Positions 31,601-45,120 of a stretch of DNA of 64,000 bases are shown piece by piece (position 1 is the stretch's first letter; every line of letters begins with the position of its first letter). Origin of the DNA: Aristolochia californica (taxonomy: Eukaryota; Streptophyta; Magnoliopsida; Piperales; Aristolochiaceae). The stretch spans positions 14,910,908 to 14,974,907 of the forward strand of contig JARWKL010000002.1 in assembly GCA_029961685.1 (NCBI GenBank). The letters run 5' to 3'. Made by a program: the position numbers and the translations under genes. Under the pieces are notes generated by a model. The model did not search any database. It had not been told where the DNA came from and worked only from the letters and a program-made list of their open reading frames with translations.

Positions 31601-34600
31601 AAATTAAATGTTCAATTTTTTTTTTCAAATCCATACTTGAGTTTTCACTCTCCTTTTTATGTCTTAAACAAAAAGTTAAGGCAAATAGATCACAAATAAA
31701 TAAAAATTTAAGAGTTTGATGTATGCAAAAAATTAAAAAAATAATAAATGTAAGTAAAAAAAATTTATTCATACACCACAAAAGTAAAAAAAAGTTTTGT
31801 TATCCATGTTTTGGAAATTCCATTAGTACAACCCCTAATAGCTTGGAATTTTAAAAGTAAGACATTTCTAATTGATCCTAACATGTTTAATAGATTGATA
31901 TGGGTGCCTGAAACATGTTGAAGATGCAAATGACCAAATGATCCATAACTTTCATGTAGTACAACGAATGCTCATTAAATTCTCAAGTCAACGTGCGGTG
32001 GGATATTTACCTGAGCCAAACATGCCACTTTTTGTCCATTTACAAAAAGCCGACTTAACAAATGTAGATCATTGTAAACTGATTGATCGATCAATCATGC
32101 GTAACATCCATTGTTTTTGTAAGAAATGACTTATAGTTTGGGAGTCAACACTGAGTTAGAAATCCCCAGCCCCCCCTTTTCTGATGATTGCAAAACCTAA
32201 TATAAAGAGTTTACAATCCCTAAAAATTACAAAGAGTTTTTTGAATTATCTCTCTATGCATTTGTGCATTTCCATATTAGATGTTCTATTTTTTTTTTAA
32301 ATTCAAACTTGAGTTTTCACTCTCCCTTTTTGCTCGTAAACAAAAAGATAAGGCAAATAGATCACTACAAAATGAAAATTTTAAAGTTTATATATTCAAA
32401 AAACTAAAAAAAATAATAAATGTGAGTAAAGAAAATTTATTCACTTACCACAGATGAACACCAAAGTTTTGTAATCCATGATTTGGAAATTCCACTAGTA
32501 CAATCCCCAATAGCTTTGAATTTTATAAGAAAGAGATTTCTAATTGTTCATAATAAGTTTTAAATATGGATTTGCATGCATGAAAGCTGTTGAAGATGCA
32601 AATGACCAAATGATCCAAAACTTTGAAGGTGTAAAACAAATGCTTATTATATTTTCAAGATAACGTGCGGTGGGATATTTACCCTAGCCAAACAAGCCAC
32701 ATTTTGCCCATTTACAAAAAGCTAATTTAACAATGATTGATCTTTATAAAGTGATTGATCGATCAATCATGCGTAACGGCTATATTTTTTTTTGTCAGAA
32801 ATGACTTACGGTTTTGGAGTCAACACTCAATTAAAAAACCCCAAACCCTCTTTTTCTATTAATTGCAAAACCTAATAAAAAACTAACAAAGTTTAAAATC
32901 CCTAAAAATTACAACGAATTTTCAGAATTATCTATATATGCATTTGTGCATTTCCATTTTAGATGTTCAATTTTATTTTCAAATCCAAACTTGAGTTATC
33001 ACATTCCTTTTTTCTTTTCTCGTAAACAAAGATATAAGGCAAATAGATCACAACACAATAAAATTTTTTAAGTTTAAGTAAAAAATTAACAACAATAATA
33101 TATGTACACCAAAGTTTTGTTATCCATGTTTGGAAAATTCCATTAGTACAACCCCTAATAGCTTGGAATTTTATGAGGAAGAGATTTCTAATTCACCCTT
33201 ACATGCTTTATATGTGGATATGGATGCATGAAAGATGTTGAAGATGCAAATGACCTAATGATTCCAAACTTTCAAGGAGTACAACAAATGGTCATTAAAT
33301 TCCCTAGTGAACGTGAGGTTGGATATTTATCCAAGCTAAACTAGCTACTTTTTGCCTATTTAAAAAAGCTGACCTAACAATCATTGATAATTTTAAAGTG
33401 ATTGATCGATCAATAAAATATAACGGCTATATTTTTTGTAAGAAATAACTTATGATTTGGGAATAAACACTCAGTTAAAACTCACCAGACCCCTAATATA
33501 TAAAAACTAAAAGAGTTTACAATCCCTAAATATTACAATGAATTTTTGGAATTATCTCTCACTGTTGTAGTGCATTATTTCAATTTTAATAGTTCATTTT
33601 TTTTTCAAATCCAAACTTGAGTTTTCACTCTCCCTTTTTTCTTGTAAACAAAAAGATAAGGCAAATTGATCACAACAAAATGAAACTTTTACAGTTTATG
33701 AATGCAAAAAATTTAAATAAATAATAAATGTAAGTAAATAAAATTCATTCACTCGCCACGAATGAACATCAAAGTTTTGTTATCTATGTTTGGGAAATTC
33801 CACTAGTACAACCCCTAATAGCTTGGAACTTTATAAGAAAGATTTCAAATTGATCATGAAATATTAAAAATATGGATATGCATGTATGAGAGATTTTGAA
33901 GAAGCAAATGACCTAATGATCCAAAACTTTCAAGGAGTACAACAAATGCTCATTAAATTTTCAAGTGAACTGGCAGTGGGATATTTACCCGAGCCAAACA
34001 AGCCACTTTTTCCCATTTTACAAAAATCTGACCTAAAAATCAAAAATTATTGTAAAGTGGTTGATCAACCATTCATGCGTAATGACTGTTTTTTTTTGTA
34101 AGAAATGATTTACGGTTTGGGAGTCAAAACTCAGTTAAACTTCCATAGACACCGTTATCCAATGATTTCAAATCCTAATATATAAAAACTAAAAGAGTTT
34201 ACAATCCTAAAAATTAAAAATACTTTTTGGAATTATCTCTCTCTTATATTTTGGGAGTCAACACTCCGTTAATAGATAAAAAAACTAAAAGAGTTTATAT
34301 TCCCTAAAAATTACAACGACATTTTTTAATTATCTCTCTCTGTATTTGTACATTTCCATTTTAGATTGTCAATTTTATTTTCAAATCCAAACTTGAGTTT
34401 TCACTCTCTATTTTTTTCTCGTAAACAAAAAGATAAGGCAAATGGATCACAACAATATATATTTTTTAGAGGTTTTGTATGCAAAAATTGAAAAGCAATA
34501 ATAAATGTAAGTAAATAAAATTTATTCCCGCACCAAAAATTCACACCAAAGTTTTGTTATCCATGTTTGGGAAATTCCACTAGTACAACCTTAATAGCTT

Positions 34601-37600
34601 GGAATTTTATAAGAAAAAAGATTTCAAATTGATCCTAACATGTTTTAAATATGGATATTCATGCATAAAACATGTGAATATGCAAATGACCTATGGAAGT
34701 CAAAAGACAGTTAACCACCCCTTCACCACCCCCCCCCTCTTTTCTGATGATTGCAAAATCTAATATATAAAAACTAAAAGAGTTTACAATCCTAAAAATC
34801 ATAGAGATTTTTTTGGAATTATCTCTCTACATTTATACATTTATATTTTAGATCTTTTATTTTCAAAGCCAAACTTGAGTTTTCACTATCGCTATATTCT
34901 CGTAAACAAAATGATAAGGCAAATAAATCACAAAAAAATACAAATAAATCACAAAAAAAAGAAAATTTGAGAGTTTATTCATGAAAAAAATTATAAACAA
35001 TAATAAATATAAGTAAAGAAAATTTATTCATGCGCCACAAATGAACACCAAAGTTTTGTTATACATGTTTGGGAAATTCCACTAGTATAACCCCTAATAG
35101 CTTCAAATTTTACAAGAAAGAGATTTCTAATTGATCCTAACATATTTTAAATATGGATATGGGTGAATGAAACGTGTTGATGATGCAAATGACTTAATGA
35201 TCCAAAAATTTCCAGGAGTACAACTAATACTCATTAAATTTTCAAGTGAACGTTCGGTGGGATATTTACCCTTGCCAAACATGCCACTTTTTGTCCATTT
35301 ATAAAAAGCAGACCTAACAATTGTAGATCTTTGTAAAGTGATTGATCAATCAATCATGCGTAACATCTATATTTTTTTGTAAGAAATGACGTATAGTTTG
35401 GGAGTCAATACTCAGTTAAAACTCCCCTGCCTCCCCTTTTCCGATGATTTCAAAACCTAATATATAAAAACTAAAAGAGTTTACAATCCACAAAAATTAT
35501 AGAGATTTTTTTTATCACAACAAAATGAAAATTTTAGAGTTTATGTATCTAAAAAACTAAAAACACAAATAAATGTAAGTAAACAAAATTTATTCACGCA
35601 CCACAAATTAACACCAAAGTTTTGTTATCTACGATTGGCAAATTCCAGTACAACCCCTAATAGCATGAAATTTTATCAGAAAGAGATTTCTAATTGATCC
35701 TAATATGTTTCAAATTTGGATATGCATGGATGAAACATGTTGAAGATGCAAGTGACTTAATGATCCAAAGCATTCAAGGAGTACAACAAATGCTCATTGA
35801 ATTCTCAAGTGAACATGTTGTGGAAAACTAACCCGAGCCAAACAAGCTACTTTTTTCCCATTAACAAAAAACTGACCTAACAATCATAAATCATTTTAAA
35901 GTGATTGATGGATAAATCATGTGTAACGGCTATATGTTTTGTTACATATTACTTTTGTTTTGTTTTGTGAGTCAACACTAAGTTAAAAATCCCCAACCCC
36001 CCTTTTCCAATGATTGTAAAACCTAATATATAAAATCTAAAAGAGTTTACAATCCCTAAAAATTAAAATACCTTTTTGCAATTATCTCTATCAGCATTTG
36101 TGCATTTCCATTTTAGATGTTCAATTTTATTTTCAAATCCGTACTTGAGTTTTCACTCTCCATTTTGTTTTGGAAAGCAAAAAGATAAGGAAAATAGATC
36201 ACAACAAAATAAAAAATATGTATGTAAAAAAGTAAAAACAATAATAAATGTAAGTAAAGAAAATTTATTCACAATCCACAAATGAACACAAAATTTTTGT
36301 TATCCATGATTGGGAAATTCCAGTAGTACAATCCCTAATAGTATGGAATTTTAAAAGAAAGAGATTTCTAATTGATCCTAACATGTTTTAAATATGGATA
36401 TGCCTGTATGAAACATGTTGAAGATGCAAATAACCTAATGATCCAAAAAATTCAAGTAGTACAACAAATGTTCATTAAATTCTCAAGTGAACGTGCGGTG
36501 GGATATTTACCCGAGCCAAACAAGCCACTTTTTACCCATTTACAAAAAGTTGAACCGACAGTCGTAGATCATTGTAAAGTGATTGATCGATCAATCATGC
36601 GTAACAGCTATATTGTTTTTAAGTTTTGTTATCCATGTTTGGGATATTCCACTAGTACAACCCCAAATAGCTTGGATTTTTATGAGGAAGAGATCTCTAA
36701 TTCATCATAACATGTTTTATATATGGATATGCATGCATGAAACATGTTGAAGATGCAAATGACCTAATGATTCCAAAAGTTTCAAGGAGTACAACAAATG
36801 CTCATTAAATTCTTCAGTGAACGTGCAGTGGGATATTTATCCAAGCCAATTTTTCCATTTACAAAAAGTTGACCTAACAATCATAGATCATTGTAAAATG
36901 ATTGAATGATCAATCAAGTGTAACGACTAATTCTTTTTTTTAAGAAAAGACATTTGGTTTGGTTGTCAACACTTAGTTAAAAATCCCTATCTCCCCCTTT
37001 TCCGATGATTTTAAAACCTAATATATAAAAACTAAAAGAGTCTACGATCCTAAAAAATTACAAAGTGTTTTTTGAATTATCTCTCTCTTCATTTGTGCAT
37101 TTCCATTTTAGATGTTCATTTTTTTTTTCAAATACAAATTTGATTTTTCACTCTCCCCTTTTTATCGTAAACAAAAAGATAAGGCAAAAAGATCACAAGA
37201 AAATAAAAATTTTAGAGTTTTTGTATGCAAAATTTTTAAAAAATAATAAGTGTAAGTAAAGAAAATTTATTCACACACCACAAATGAACACCAAAGTTTT
37301 GTTATCCATGATTGGGAAATTCCACTAGTACAACCCCTAATAGTTATGGATTTTAAAAGAAAGATTTCTAATTGATCCTAACAAATTTTAAAAATGGATA
37401 TGCGTGCATAAAACCTATTGAAGATGTAAATGACCAAATGTTCCAAAACTTTCAAGGAGTACAACAAATGCTCATTAAATTCTTAAGATAACATGGGGTG
37501 GGATATTTACCCGAGCATAACAAGCCAGTTTTTGCCCATTTAAAAAAAGCTAACCAAATAATCATAGATCATTGTAAAGAAATTGATTGATCAATAATTC

Positions 37601-38228
37601 GTAACCGTTATATTTTTTGTAAGAAATGATGTATGGTTTGGGAGTCTACAATCAGTTAAAAATCCTCAACTCCTCCTTTTTCGATGAATGCTAAACCCAA
37701 TAAATAAAAACTAAAATAGTTTAAAATCCCTAAAAATTACAACAACTTTTTGGAATTATCTATTTTTCATTTTTGTATATCCATTTTATATGTTGAATTT
37801 TTTTTTCAAATCTAAACTTGAGTTTTGATTTTCCATTTTTTTTCTTAAAAAAGAAGATAAGGCAAATAGATCACAACACAATAAAATATTTAAATTTTAT
37901 GTATGTAAAAAATTAAAAACCAATAATAAATGTAAGTAAAGAAAATTTATTCACGCACATCTAATGAACACCAAAGTTTTGTTATCCATGTTTGGGAAAT
38001 TTCACTTGTACAACCCCTAATAGCTTGGAATTTTATGAGGAAGAGATTTCTAATTCATCCAAACATGTTTTAAATATGGATATGGATGCATGAAACGTGT
38101 TGATGATGCAAATGACCTAATGATCCAAAATATTCAAGGAGTATAAAAAATGCTCAATAAATTCTCAAGTGAACGTGCGATGGGATATTTACCAGAGCCA
38201 AAGAAGCCACTTTTTGCCCATTTACAAA

Positions 38229-38500
38229 AGCTGACCTAACAATCATATATCAATTTAAAGTGATTGATCGATCAATCATGCGTATGGCTACTTATGGTTT
38301 GGGAGTCAAAACTCAAGTAAAAATCCCCACCACACCCCCTCCCATCTTTTTGATGATTGCAAAAGCTAACCTAACAATCATATATCAATTTAAAGTGATT
38401 GATCGATCAATCATGCGTAATGGCTACTTATGGTTTGGGAGTCAAAACTCAAGTAAAAATCCCCACCACACCCCCCTCCCATCTTTTTGATGATTACAAA
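38229..38500. repeat. Near-identical 135-bp tandem duplication inside a monomer
   Basis: The stretch from the CTAACAATCATATATC segment to the C tract occurs twice with a period of 135 bp (38241 against 38376). The copies differ at only a few positions. It spans the palindrome, the TTATGGTTTGGGAGTC segment and the C tract. Confidence 0.9.
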
Positions 38501-39532
38501 ACCTCATATATAAAAACTAAATGAGTTTACAATCCCTAAAAATGACAACGAAATTGTGGGATTATCTCTCTCTGCATTTGTGTATTTCAATTTTATTTTC
38601 AAATCAAACTTGTGTTTTCACTCTCCCTTTTTTCATGTAAAAAAAAAGATACGGCAAGTAGATCACAAAAAAAAAAAATTAGAGTATATGCATGTAATAA
38701 ATTAATAAAAATATTAAATAAAAGTAAAGAAAATTTATTCACGCTCCACAAACGAACACCAAAGTTTTGTTATCCTTGTTAGGGAAATTCCACTAGTACA
38801 ACACCTAATAGCTTGAAATTTTATAAGGAAGAGATTTCTTATTCTTCCTAACATGTTTTAGATATGGATTTGCATGCATGAAACATGTTGAAGATGCAAA
38901 TGACCTAACGAATTCTCAAGTGAATGTGTGGTGAGATATTTACCCGAGCCAAACTAGCCACTTTTTGCCCATTTAGAAAAAGCCGACGTAACAATCATAT
39001 ATCATTGAAAAGTGATTGATCGATCAATTAAGTGTAACTGCTATATTTTTTTGAAAGAAATGACATATGGTTTGGGAGTCAACACTCAGTAAAAATTCCC
39101 TCCCCCCCCCTCTTCTCCGATGATTGTAAAACCTAATATATAAAAACTAAAAGAGTTTAGGATCCCTAAAAATTACAGAGACTTTTTGGAATTATATCTC
39201 TCTGCATTTGTTCATTTATATTTTAGATGTTCAATTTTGTTTTCAATTCCAAACTAGAATTTTCACTCTCCCTTTTTTCTCGTAAACAAAAAGATAAGGG
39301 AAATAGATCACAACAAAATAAAAAATTTTAGAGTTTACTTATGTGAAAAAAATTTATTCACACACCACAAATGAATAATAAAGTTTTGTTCTCCTTGTTT
39401 GGAAAATTCCACTAGTACAACCCGTAATAGTTTAGAATTTTTATAAGAAAGAGATTTCTAGTTGATCTTAACATATTTTAAATATGGATTTGCATGCATG
39501 AAACATGTTGAAGATGCAAATTACCTAATGAT

Positions 39533-39947
39533 CCAAAACTTTAAAGGAATACAACAAATGCTCATTAAATTTTCAAGTGAAAGTGTTGTGGGATATTTAC
39601 TCGAGCCAAACATGCCACTTTTTGTCCATTTAAAAAAGCTGACCTAATAATTATAGAACCTTTTAAAGTTATTGTTCGATCAATCATGCGTAATGGCTAC
39701 ATTTTTTCTAAGAAAGGACATGGTTTGGGAGTCAACACTCCAAAAATTTGAAGGAATACAACAAATGCTCATTAAATTCTCAAGTGAAAGTGAAGTGACA
39801 TATTTACCCAGGCCAAACATGCCACTTTTTGTCCATTTATAAAATGCTAACCTAACAATTATAGATCCTTGTAAAGTTATTGTTCGATCAATCATGCGTA
39901 ATAGCTATATTTTTTGTAAGAAAGGACATATGGTTTGGAATTCAACA
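39533..39947. repeat. 207-bp partial-monomer duplication
   Basis: The segment starting near GGAATACAACAAATGCTC (39546) recurs at 39753. A second jump near 40062 repeats the C-tract/TATATAAAAACT part of the unit. Both fit unequal exchange between monomers. Confidence 0.8.
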
Positions 39948-41696
39948 CTGAGAAAATAATATCAAGCCCCCATCCACCCCCCCATTTTTTGATGATTGCA
40001 AAACCTTATATATAATAACTAAAAGAGTTTTAAAATCCCTAAAAATTAAAGAAACCTTTTTGGAGTCAACACTTAATTATAAATCCCCAACCCCTACCCC
40101 CTTTTCTAATGATTGCAAAACCTAATATATAAAAACTTAAAAAGTTTACAATCCCAAAAAATTACATAAACTTTTTGGAATTATCTATCTCTGCATTTGT
40201 GCTTTTCCATTTTAGATGTTCAATTTTATTTTGTAATCCAAACTTGAGTTTTCAATCTTCATTTTTTTCTCATAACCAAAAAGATAAGCCAAATAGATAA
40301 CAACAAAATAAAAAATTTAGAGTTTCTGTATTTAAAAGATAAAAACAATAATAATGCAAGTAAAGTAAATTTTTTCACGCACCACTAATGAACACCAAAT
40401 TTTAGTTATCCATGTTTGGAAAATTCCACGTGTACAACTCCTAATAGCTTGGAATTTTATGAGAAAGAGATATTGAATTCATCCTGACTTGTTTTAAATA
40501 TGGATATGCATGCATAAAACATGTTGAAGAAGCAAATGACCTAATGATCCAAAACTTTCAAGGAGTACAAAAAATACTCATTATATTCTCAAATGAACGT
40601 GCGGTGGGATTTTACCCGAGCCAAACAAGCCACTTTTTGCCCTTTTACAAAAAGCTGACCTTATCATCATAGATCTTTGTAAAGTGATTGATCAATCAAT
40701 CATGCATAACGGCTATATTTTTTTTAAGAAATGACTTACAGTTTGTTGTCTACACAATGTAAAAAATCCCAACCCGCCTACTTTCAGATGATTTAAAAAC
40801 CAAATATATAAAAACTATAAGAGTTTACAATCCCTAAAAATTATTGTGACTTTGTAGAATTATCCATCTCTGCATTTGTGCATTTCCATTTTAGATGTTC
40901 AATTTCATTTTGAAATCCAAACTTAAGTTTTCACTGTCCATTTTTTTCTCGTAAACAAAAAGATAAGCCAAATAGATCACAACAAAATAAAAATTTTAGA
41001 GTTGATGTATGTAAAAAATTAAAAACAATATTAATGTAAGTAGAGAAAATTTATTTACACACTACAAATGAACACCAAAGTTTTTTTATCCATGTTTGGG
41101 AAATTCCACGAGTACAACCCCTAATATCCTAGAATTTTATGAGGATGAGATTTCTAATTCATCCTAATATGTTTTAAATATGGATATGCATGCATGAAAC
41201 ATGTTGAAGATTCAAATGACCTAAAGATCCCAAACTTTCAAGGAGTACAACAAATGCACATTAAATTCTCAAGTGAAAGTGCAGTGAGATATTTACCCAA
41301 GCCAAACAAGCCACTTTTTGCCCATTTACAAAAAGCTGACCTAATAATCATAGATCATTGTAAAGTGATTGATCGATCAAGCAAGTGTAATGGCTATATT
41401 TTTTGTAAGAAATGACTTATGGTTTGGGAGTCAACACTCAGTTAAAAATCTCAAGGCCCCCCTTTTCCGATGATTGCAAAAACTATTATATAAAAACTAA
41501 AAGAGGTTACAATGCTTAAAAATTATAGAAATTTTTTGGAATTATCTCTTTCAGCATTTGTGCATTTCCAAATTAGATCTTCAATTATCATTTTTTAATC
41601 CAAACAAGAGTTTTCACTCTCCCTTTTTTCTCATAAACAAAAAGATAAGGCAAATTGATTACAACAAAATAAAAATTTAAGAGTTTATGTACGCAA

Positions 41697-42311
41697 TGTC
41701 ATAATGTAGGACCCACCATGAGGACATAGGTCATCAAGAAGAGTCCTAGAGGCCATGGGACACCAAGAAGAGTCCTCACCCAAAGCAAGCACGAGTTAAG
41801 GAAGCATGAAGCACAAGCTGAATTGATTTAGAAGACTTGAAGATCAAGTGGGACCCACAAAGATCTCATGAGCTGGCACTCATATCAAGGTGCACTGGGA
41901 GATCATGAGGGGCCCAAAAGGATAAGGCTGCAAGCTGGCTTATCTATTATATTCACGTGAATAATGAATGACTCCAAATTCTACTCAAGTTAGTCTTCTA
42001 GTAATTTAGTTTGAATAGACTTACTTATATTGAAGAGTTAGAGTTGGAATGTAATTAGGATTGAAGGACAAGTTGTATAAGGACTCTACCTCCTCTTTTA
42101 CTATAAAGAGAGGTGTTTTAATTCTGAATTAATAAATTCACACATTCAATCCCGAGTTGGTTCTCTCTCTCCCTCTCCTTGCTTGGCACAACCTCCTCTT
42201 CTCCTTTTATTTTTTTCTTCTCTCTACCTAAGAGCTTTCCTTCCCTTTTCTCTTTTTTTCTTTCTTCTTTCTCTTGTTCTTGATCATGGAAAAGGAATCC
42301 TAAATTCAACA
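41697..42311 (+). repeat. 5' LTR (615 bp)
   Basis: Begins TGTCATAATGTAGGACCC and ends AAATTCAACA. TATA box TATAAAG at 42102-42108. A pyrimidine-rich stretch (42150-42280) lies in the downstream part. The first bases differ from the TGTTACAATGTGGG seen in other family members. Confidence 0.9.
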
Positions 42312-42787
42312 TGGCATCAAAGCAACATATTTAGGATCCCTCGACAAAGGAATGCTCTAGAGAAGTGATGATCAACACCACTCAAAGAAGGCTCTTGTAT
42401 GGAGGAAGAGCACTTGCCGAGAGATAAGTGTTCAATTTTTTTTTATGCTACTGGTTCTCGAATTTAGATTATGATTCAAGGATGAATATGTGAATGTTTT
42501 ATTATGTTATGGATATGCATGCCCCCCTATCTAGAAGGAGCTATCAAAACAGTTTTATTGGTTTGAAAATTCTGTTTGTCGAGACCTGTCCATACTCAGA
42601 TTATTGAATTTTTTCATTTCGTGGGATAAGAGTTCCCTGATATAGAAGATTTCTATTGAGCCTCTTATGAGTGGTTTTTTTGAAGAAAATTATAATTTAG
42701 CATTGGTGCTATATTTACATATACCGAGTTGATTGAAGAAGTGCTACTTGGTGTTATTATTTGAAGTTTTTTGAAGAAAAGCCTATC
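42312..42787 (+). promoter_or_regulatory. Primer site and gag leader of the copia element
   Basis: TGGCATCAAAGC follows the LTR directly, a primer site with changes against TGGTATCAGAGC. The untranslated leader runs to the gag ATG and is also present at 61930-62410 in the related fragment. No other feature was seen. Confidence 0.7.
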
Positions 42788-43736
42788 ATGGCTGATGATA
42801 ATATGAATATCAAAGGTGACATATTGAGAATCACCACCATACCCTTAAGTGGGGTGTCAAATTTTATGAGTTGGTCCACCTCTGTTAGGAGGTTTCTCAT
42901 AACCAAAGGCCTACTTGGTCACCTCACTACCCAAGAACCACCTGTTCATGAAGATGATATTTTTTATATGAAATGGCTGAAACATGATACTTTGGTAATT
43001 GGTTGGCTAATAAATAGCATGGAAGAACATGTCTCTAGTAATGTTATTCATCTTGACACTGCTAAACAAATTTTGGAGACATGTACAAATCTATTTTCAT
43101 GCCCTGATACACTGCATAGACCCTATGATATTCTCCAAAGATTGTTGAATACTAAACAAGGAGAAAATATTCATGAGTACTTGGCACAGTTTAGAGGATT
43201 TCTTCAAGAGTGGAAGTTAGCTTAGCCCTCCACCACTGATATTTCTATCCAATATAAACAAAAGGAGGCCTTAATTACTGCTATTTGTCTTGCAAATGTT
43301 AAACCTCATCTTGAGATTGCCAAGAGTCAACTATTGAGTGCTTCTACTGTCCCAAAGTTTGATGATGTGTTTGCAACATTACTTCGTATTCCAGACACTT
43401 CTTCCTCCACTACTGATGTGTCATCCGCTATGTATTCTGATCATAGAGGATCATCCTTTGACTGCGGCTGAGGCCGGGGAAGAGGTTATAGAGGGGGCAG
43501 AGGAAGAGGTGGAAGGAATAGTGCTGGCATAACAGATGATATTAAGTGTATTCATTGTAAATTTTTCTGGCCATATTATAGATCAGTGCCATTACAGGGC
43601 ATGCACTTACTGTGGCAAATATGGCCACTATAAAGAAATATGCTATAAGGCTAATGACAAGTCAGAATCGACAAGGGCTAATCAAGTCCTTATTACTGAT
43701 GCACAAGAAGACCATCCCACAACAGCAGTTGCATAG
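42788..43736 (+). pseudogene. Copia gag with zinc knuckles (broken)
   Basis: The start ATG 42788 (MADDNMNIKG) is conserved with 62411. It has the copia gag core (SWSTSVRRFLITKGLLGHL, then a KWL..D..V.GWL segment) and a Gln/Leu-rich second half. TAG near 43225 interrupts it. After a Gly/Arg-rich stretch, one extra T near 43563 shifts the frame inside the first zinc knuckle (CIHCKF...). The second knuckle CTYCGKYGHYKEIC is intact (near 43607-43650). Gag would form the particle around element RNA. Two consecutive CCHC motifs appear in all three coding copies of this family in the window. Confidence 0.85.
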
Positions 43737-44245
43737 AAGATTATTACTGATGAAGAGTATGAACTATTTCAGAAAATGAAGACCATGCTAGGGTCTTCTC
43801 CTAGTCCCTCTACAACTACTGCTGCCACTACTACTTCAGGTATGCTATCTGCTTCATCTTCATCCTGAATAATTGATTCAGGAGCCTCCGAGCTTCTTAC
43901 AGGTAACAAAAATTTATTACATTCTTTATCTCCGAGTCTTTCACACAGGTTTGTTACCATAGCTGATGGTTCTCAAACCTAAGTTTAAGGAAAAGTTTCC
44001 ACTTCTGTCACCCTTCACTTCCGCTCACTGATATTCTTTTTGTTCCTTCTTTTCCTTTAAACTTACTCTCTGTGAGTCAACTTACAAAATATTTTAATTG
44101 CTCGGTTACCTTCTCATCTACTTCATGTGTTTTTCAGGATCTTATAACGAAGCAGGTGATTGGTGGAGGCCATGAACAGGGGGGGTTCTACTACTTGGAC
44201 GTGCCCAAGATCAATATGATGTCTACTACTGAGAATGAGACATGA
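43737..44245 (+). pseudogene. Copia protease region (broken)
   Basis: Follows gag in the polyprotein. The catalytic motif DSGA is at 43875-43886, with a TGA three codons upstream (43866-43868). The neighbouring segment LLHSLSPSLSHRFVTIADGS matches the same region of the other copies. Downstream frameshifts and stops near 43980-44100 break the rest. Confidence 0.75.
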
Positions 44246-45120
44246 TTATGGCACAATCGGTTGGGATATCCTTCCATACAGTCTCTCCATCATATGTTTC
44301 CATCTCTTAAGATCAGGTCAGAATTCAGTTGTGAAGTGTGTTAGTTAAGTACACATCAAAGGAGTACATACTCTCCTCGTCCAGAAGTCAAAAGTGACAT
44401 TCCTTTTTCATTGATTCATACTGATGTTTGGGGGCCTTTGAGTATCTCTAATATTTCTCAAGCCAAATATTTTATCACTTTTATTGATGATTTCACTCGC
44501 ACAACTTGGTTGTTTATTTTTAAGGAGCGTTCTGAGATACCATCTATTTTTAAATCTTTTTATGTGATGGTACTCACACAATTTGGTCAGAAGATAAAAA
44601 TCCTCCAGTTTGATAATGCCAAAGAGTATATTTTAAAAGTCCTTGACTCCTTTTGTTTGTAGAATGTCATTATCCATCAGACATCATGTGCCTATACTCC
44701 TCCACAAAATGGTGTATCCGAACGAAAAAATCATGATATTCTAGAGGTAGCTCGAGGTCTATTATATGCCATGAAAGTTCCATATTTTTATTGGCCCCAT
44801 GCTGTCCTTACAGAATGTTTTCTTATAAATTGTCTACCGTCTACTGTTCTTGGGAATAAATCTCCCTACTCTAAACTATTCCCACATGATGATCCGTTTG
44901 CATTACATTGAAAGTCTTCAGTTGTCAATGTTTTGTTTAGAATACTTTACCTAGACACAACAAACTAGACCCTAAATCTATAAAGTGTATCTTTTTCAGA
45001 TACTCTCGCACACAAAAGGGTTATGTTTGTTATAGTCCCTTTTTACAATGTTTATTTGTATCCAGGGATGTAACATTCTTTAAAGACTCCTCGTATTAGT
45101 CTGATAGTGCTCCACCAGGT
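44246..45120 (+). pseudogene. Copia integrase (broken)
   Basis: The zinc-binding part reads LWHNRLGYPS...HH...CEVC (about 44250-44341), then a stop. The catalytic core starts with HTDVWGPLS (first Asp at 44422-44424) and continues FITFIDDFTRTTWLF. The second acidic block is FDNAKEY, where the family usually has TDNG.E. A TAG lies near 44660, and the third block NGVSERKN holds the catalytic Glu. The remainder, including LPSTVLGNKSPY, is cut by several stops after 44910. It would insert the DNA copy into the genome; this one cannot. Confidence 0.85.

Larger units (their letters stand above)
28674..41696. repeat. ~680-bp satellite array, block 5 (longest)
   Basis: About nineteen monomers or parts, anchors near 29185, 29860, 30485, 31145, 31830, 32503, 33155, 33810, 34585, 35090, 35650, 36340, 36655, 37330, 38015, 38800, 39420, 40435 and 41115. 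Several are rearranged: 505-bp monomer at 34585 (deletion near 34690), deletion near 35515, 315-bp step at 36340-36655, 135-bp duplication at 38229-38500, 207-bp duplication near 39540-39947. It ends at the 5-bp target duplication of the copia element. No gene seen. Confidence 0.95.

Noticed and set aside
42118..42368. Frames in the pyrimidine-rich part of the copia LTR (both strands)
   Set aside because: Low-complexity products of a CT-rich LTR stretch; they recur wherever this LTR occurs.
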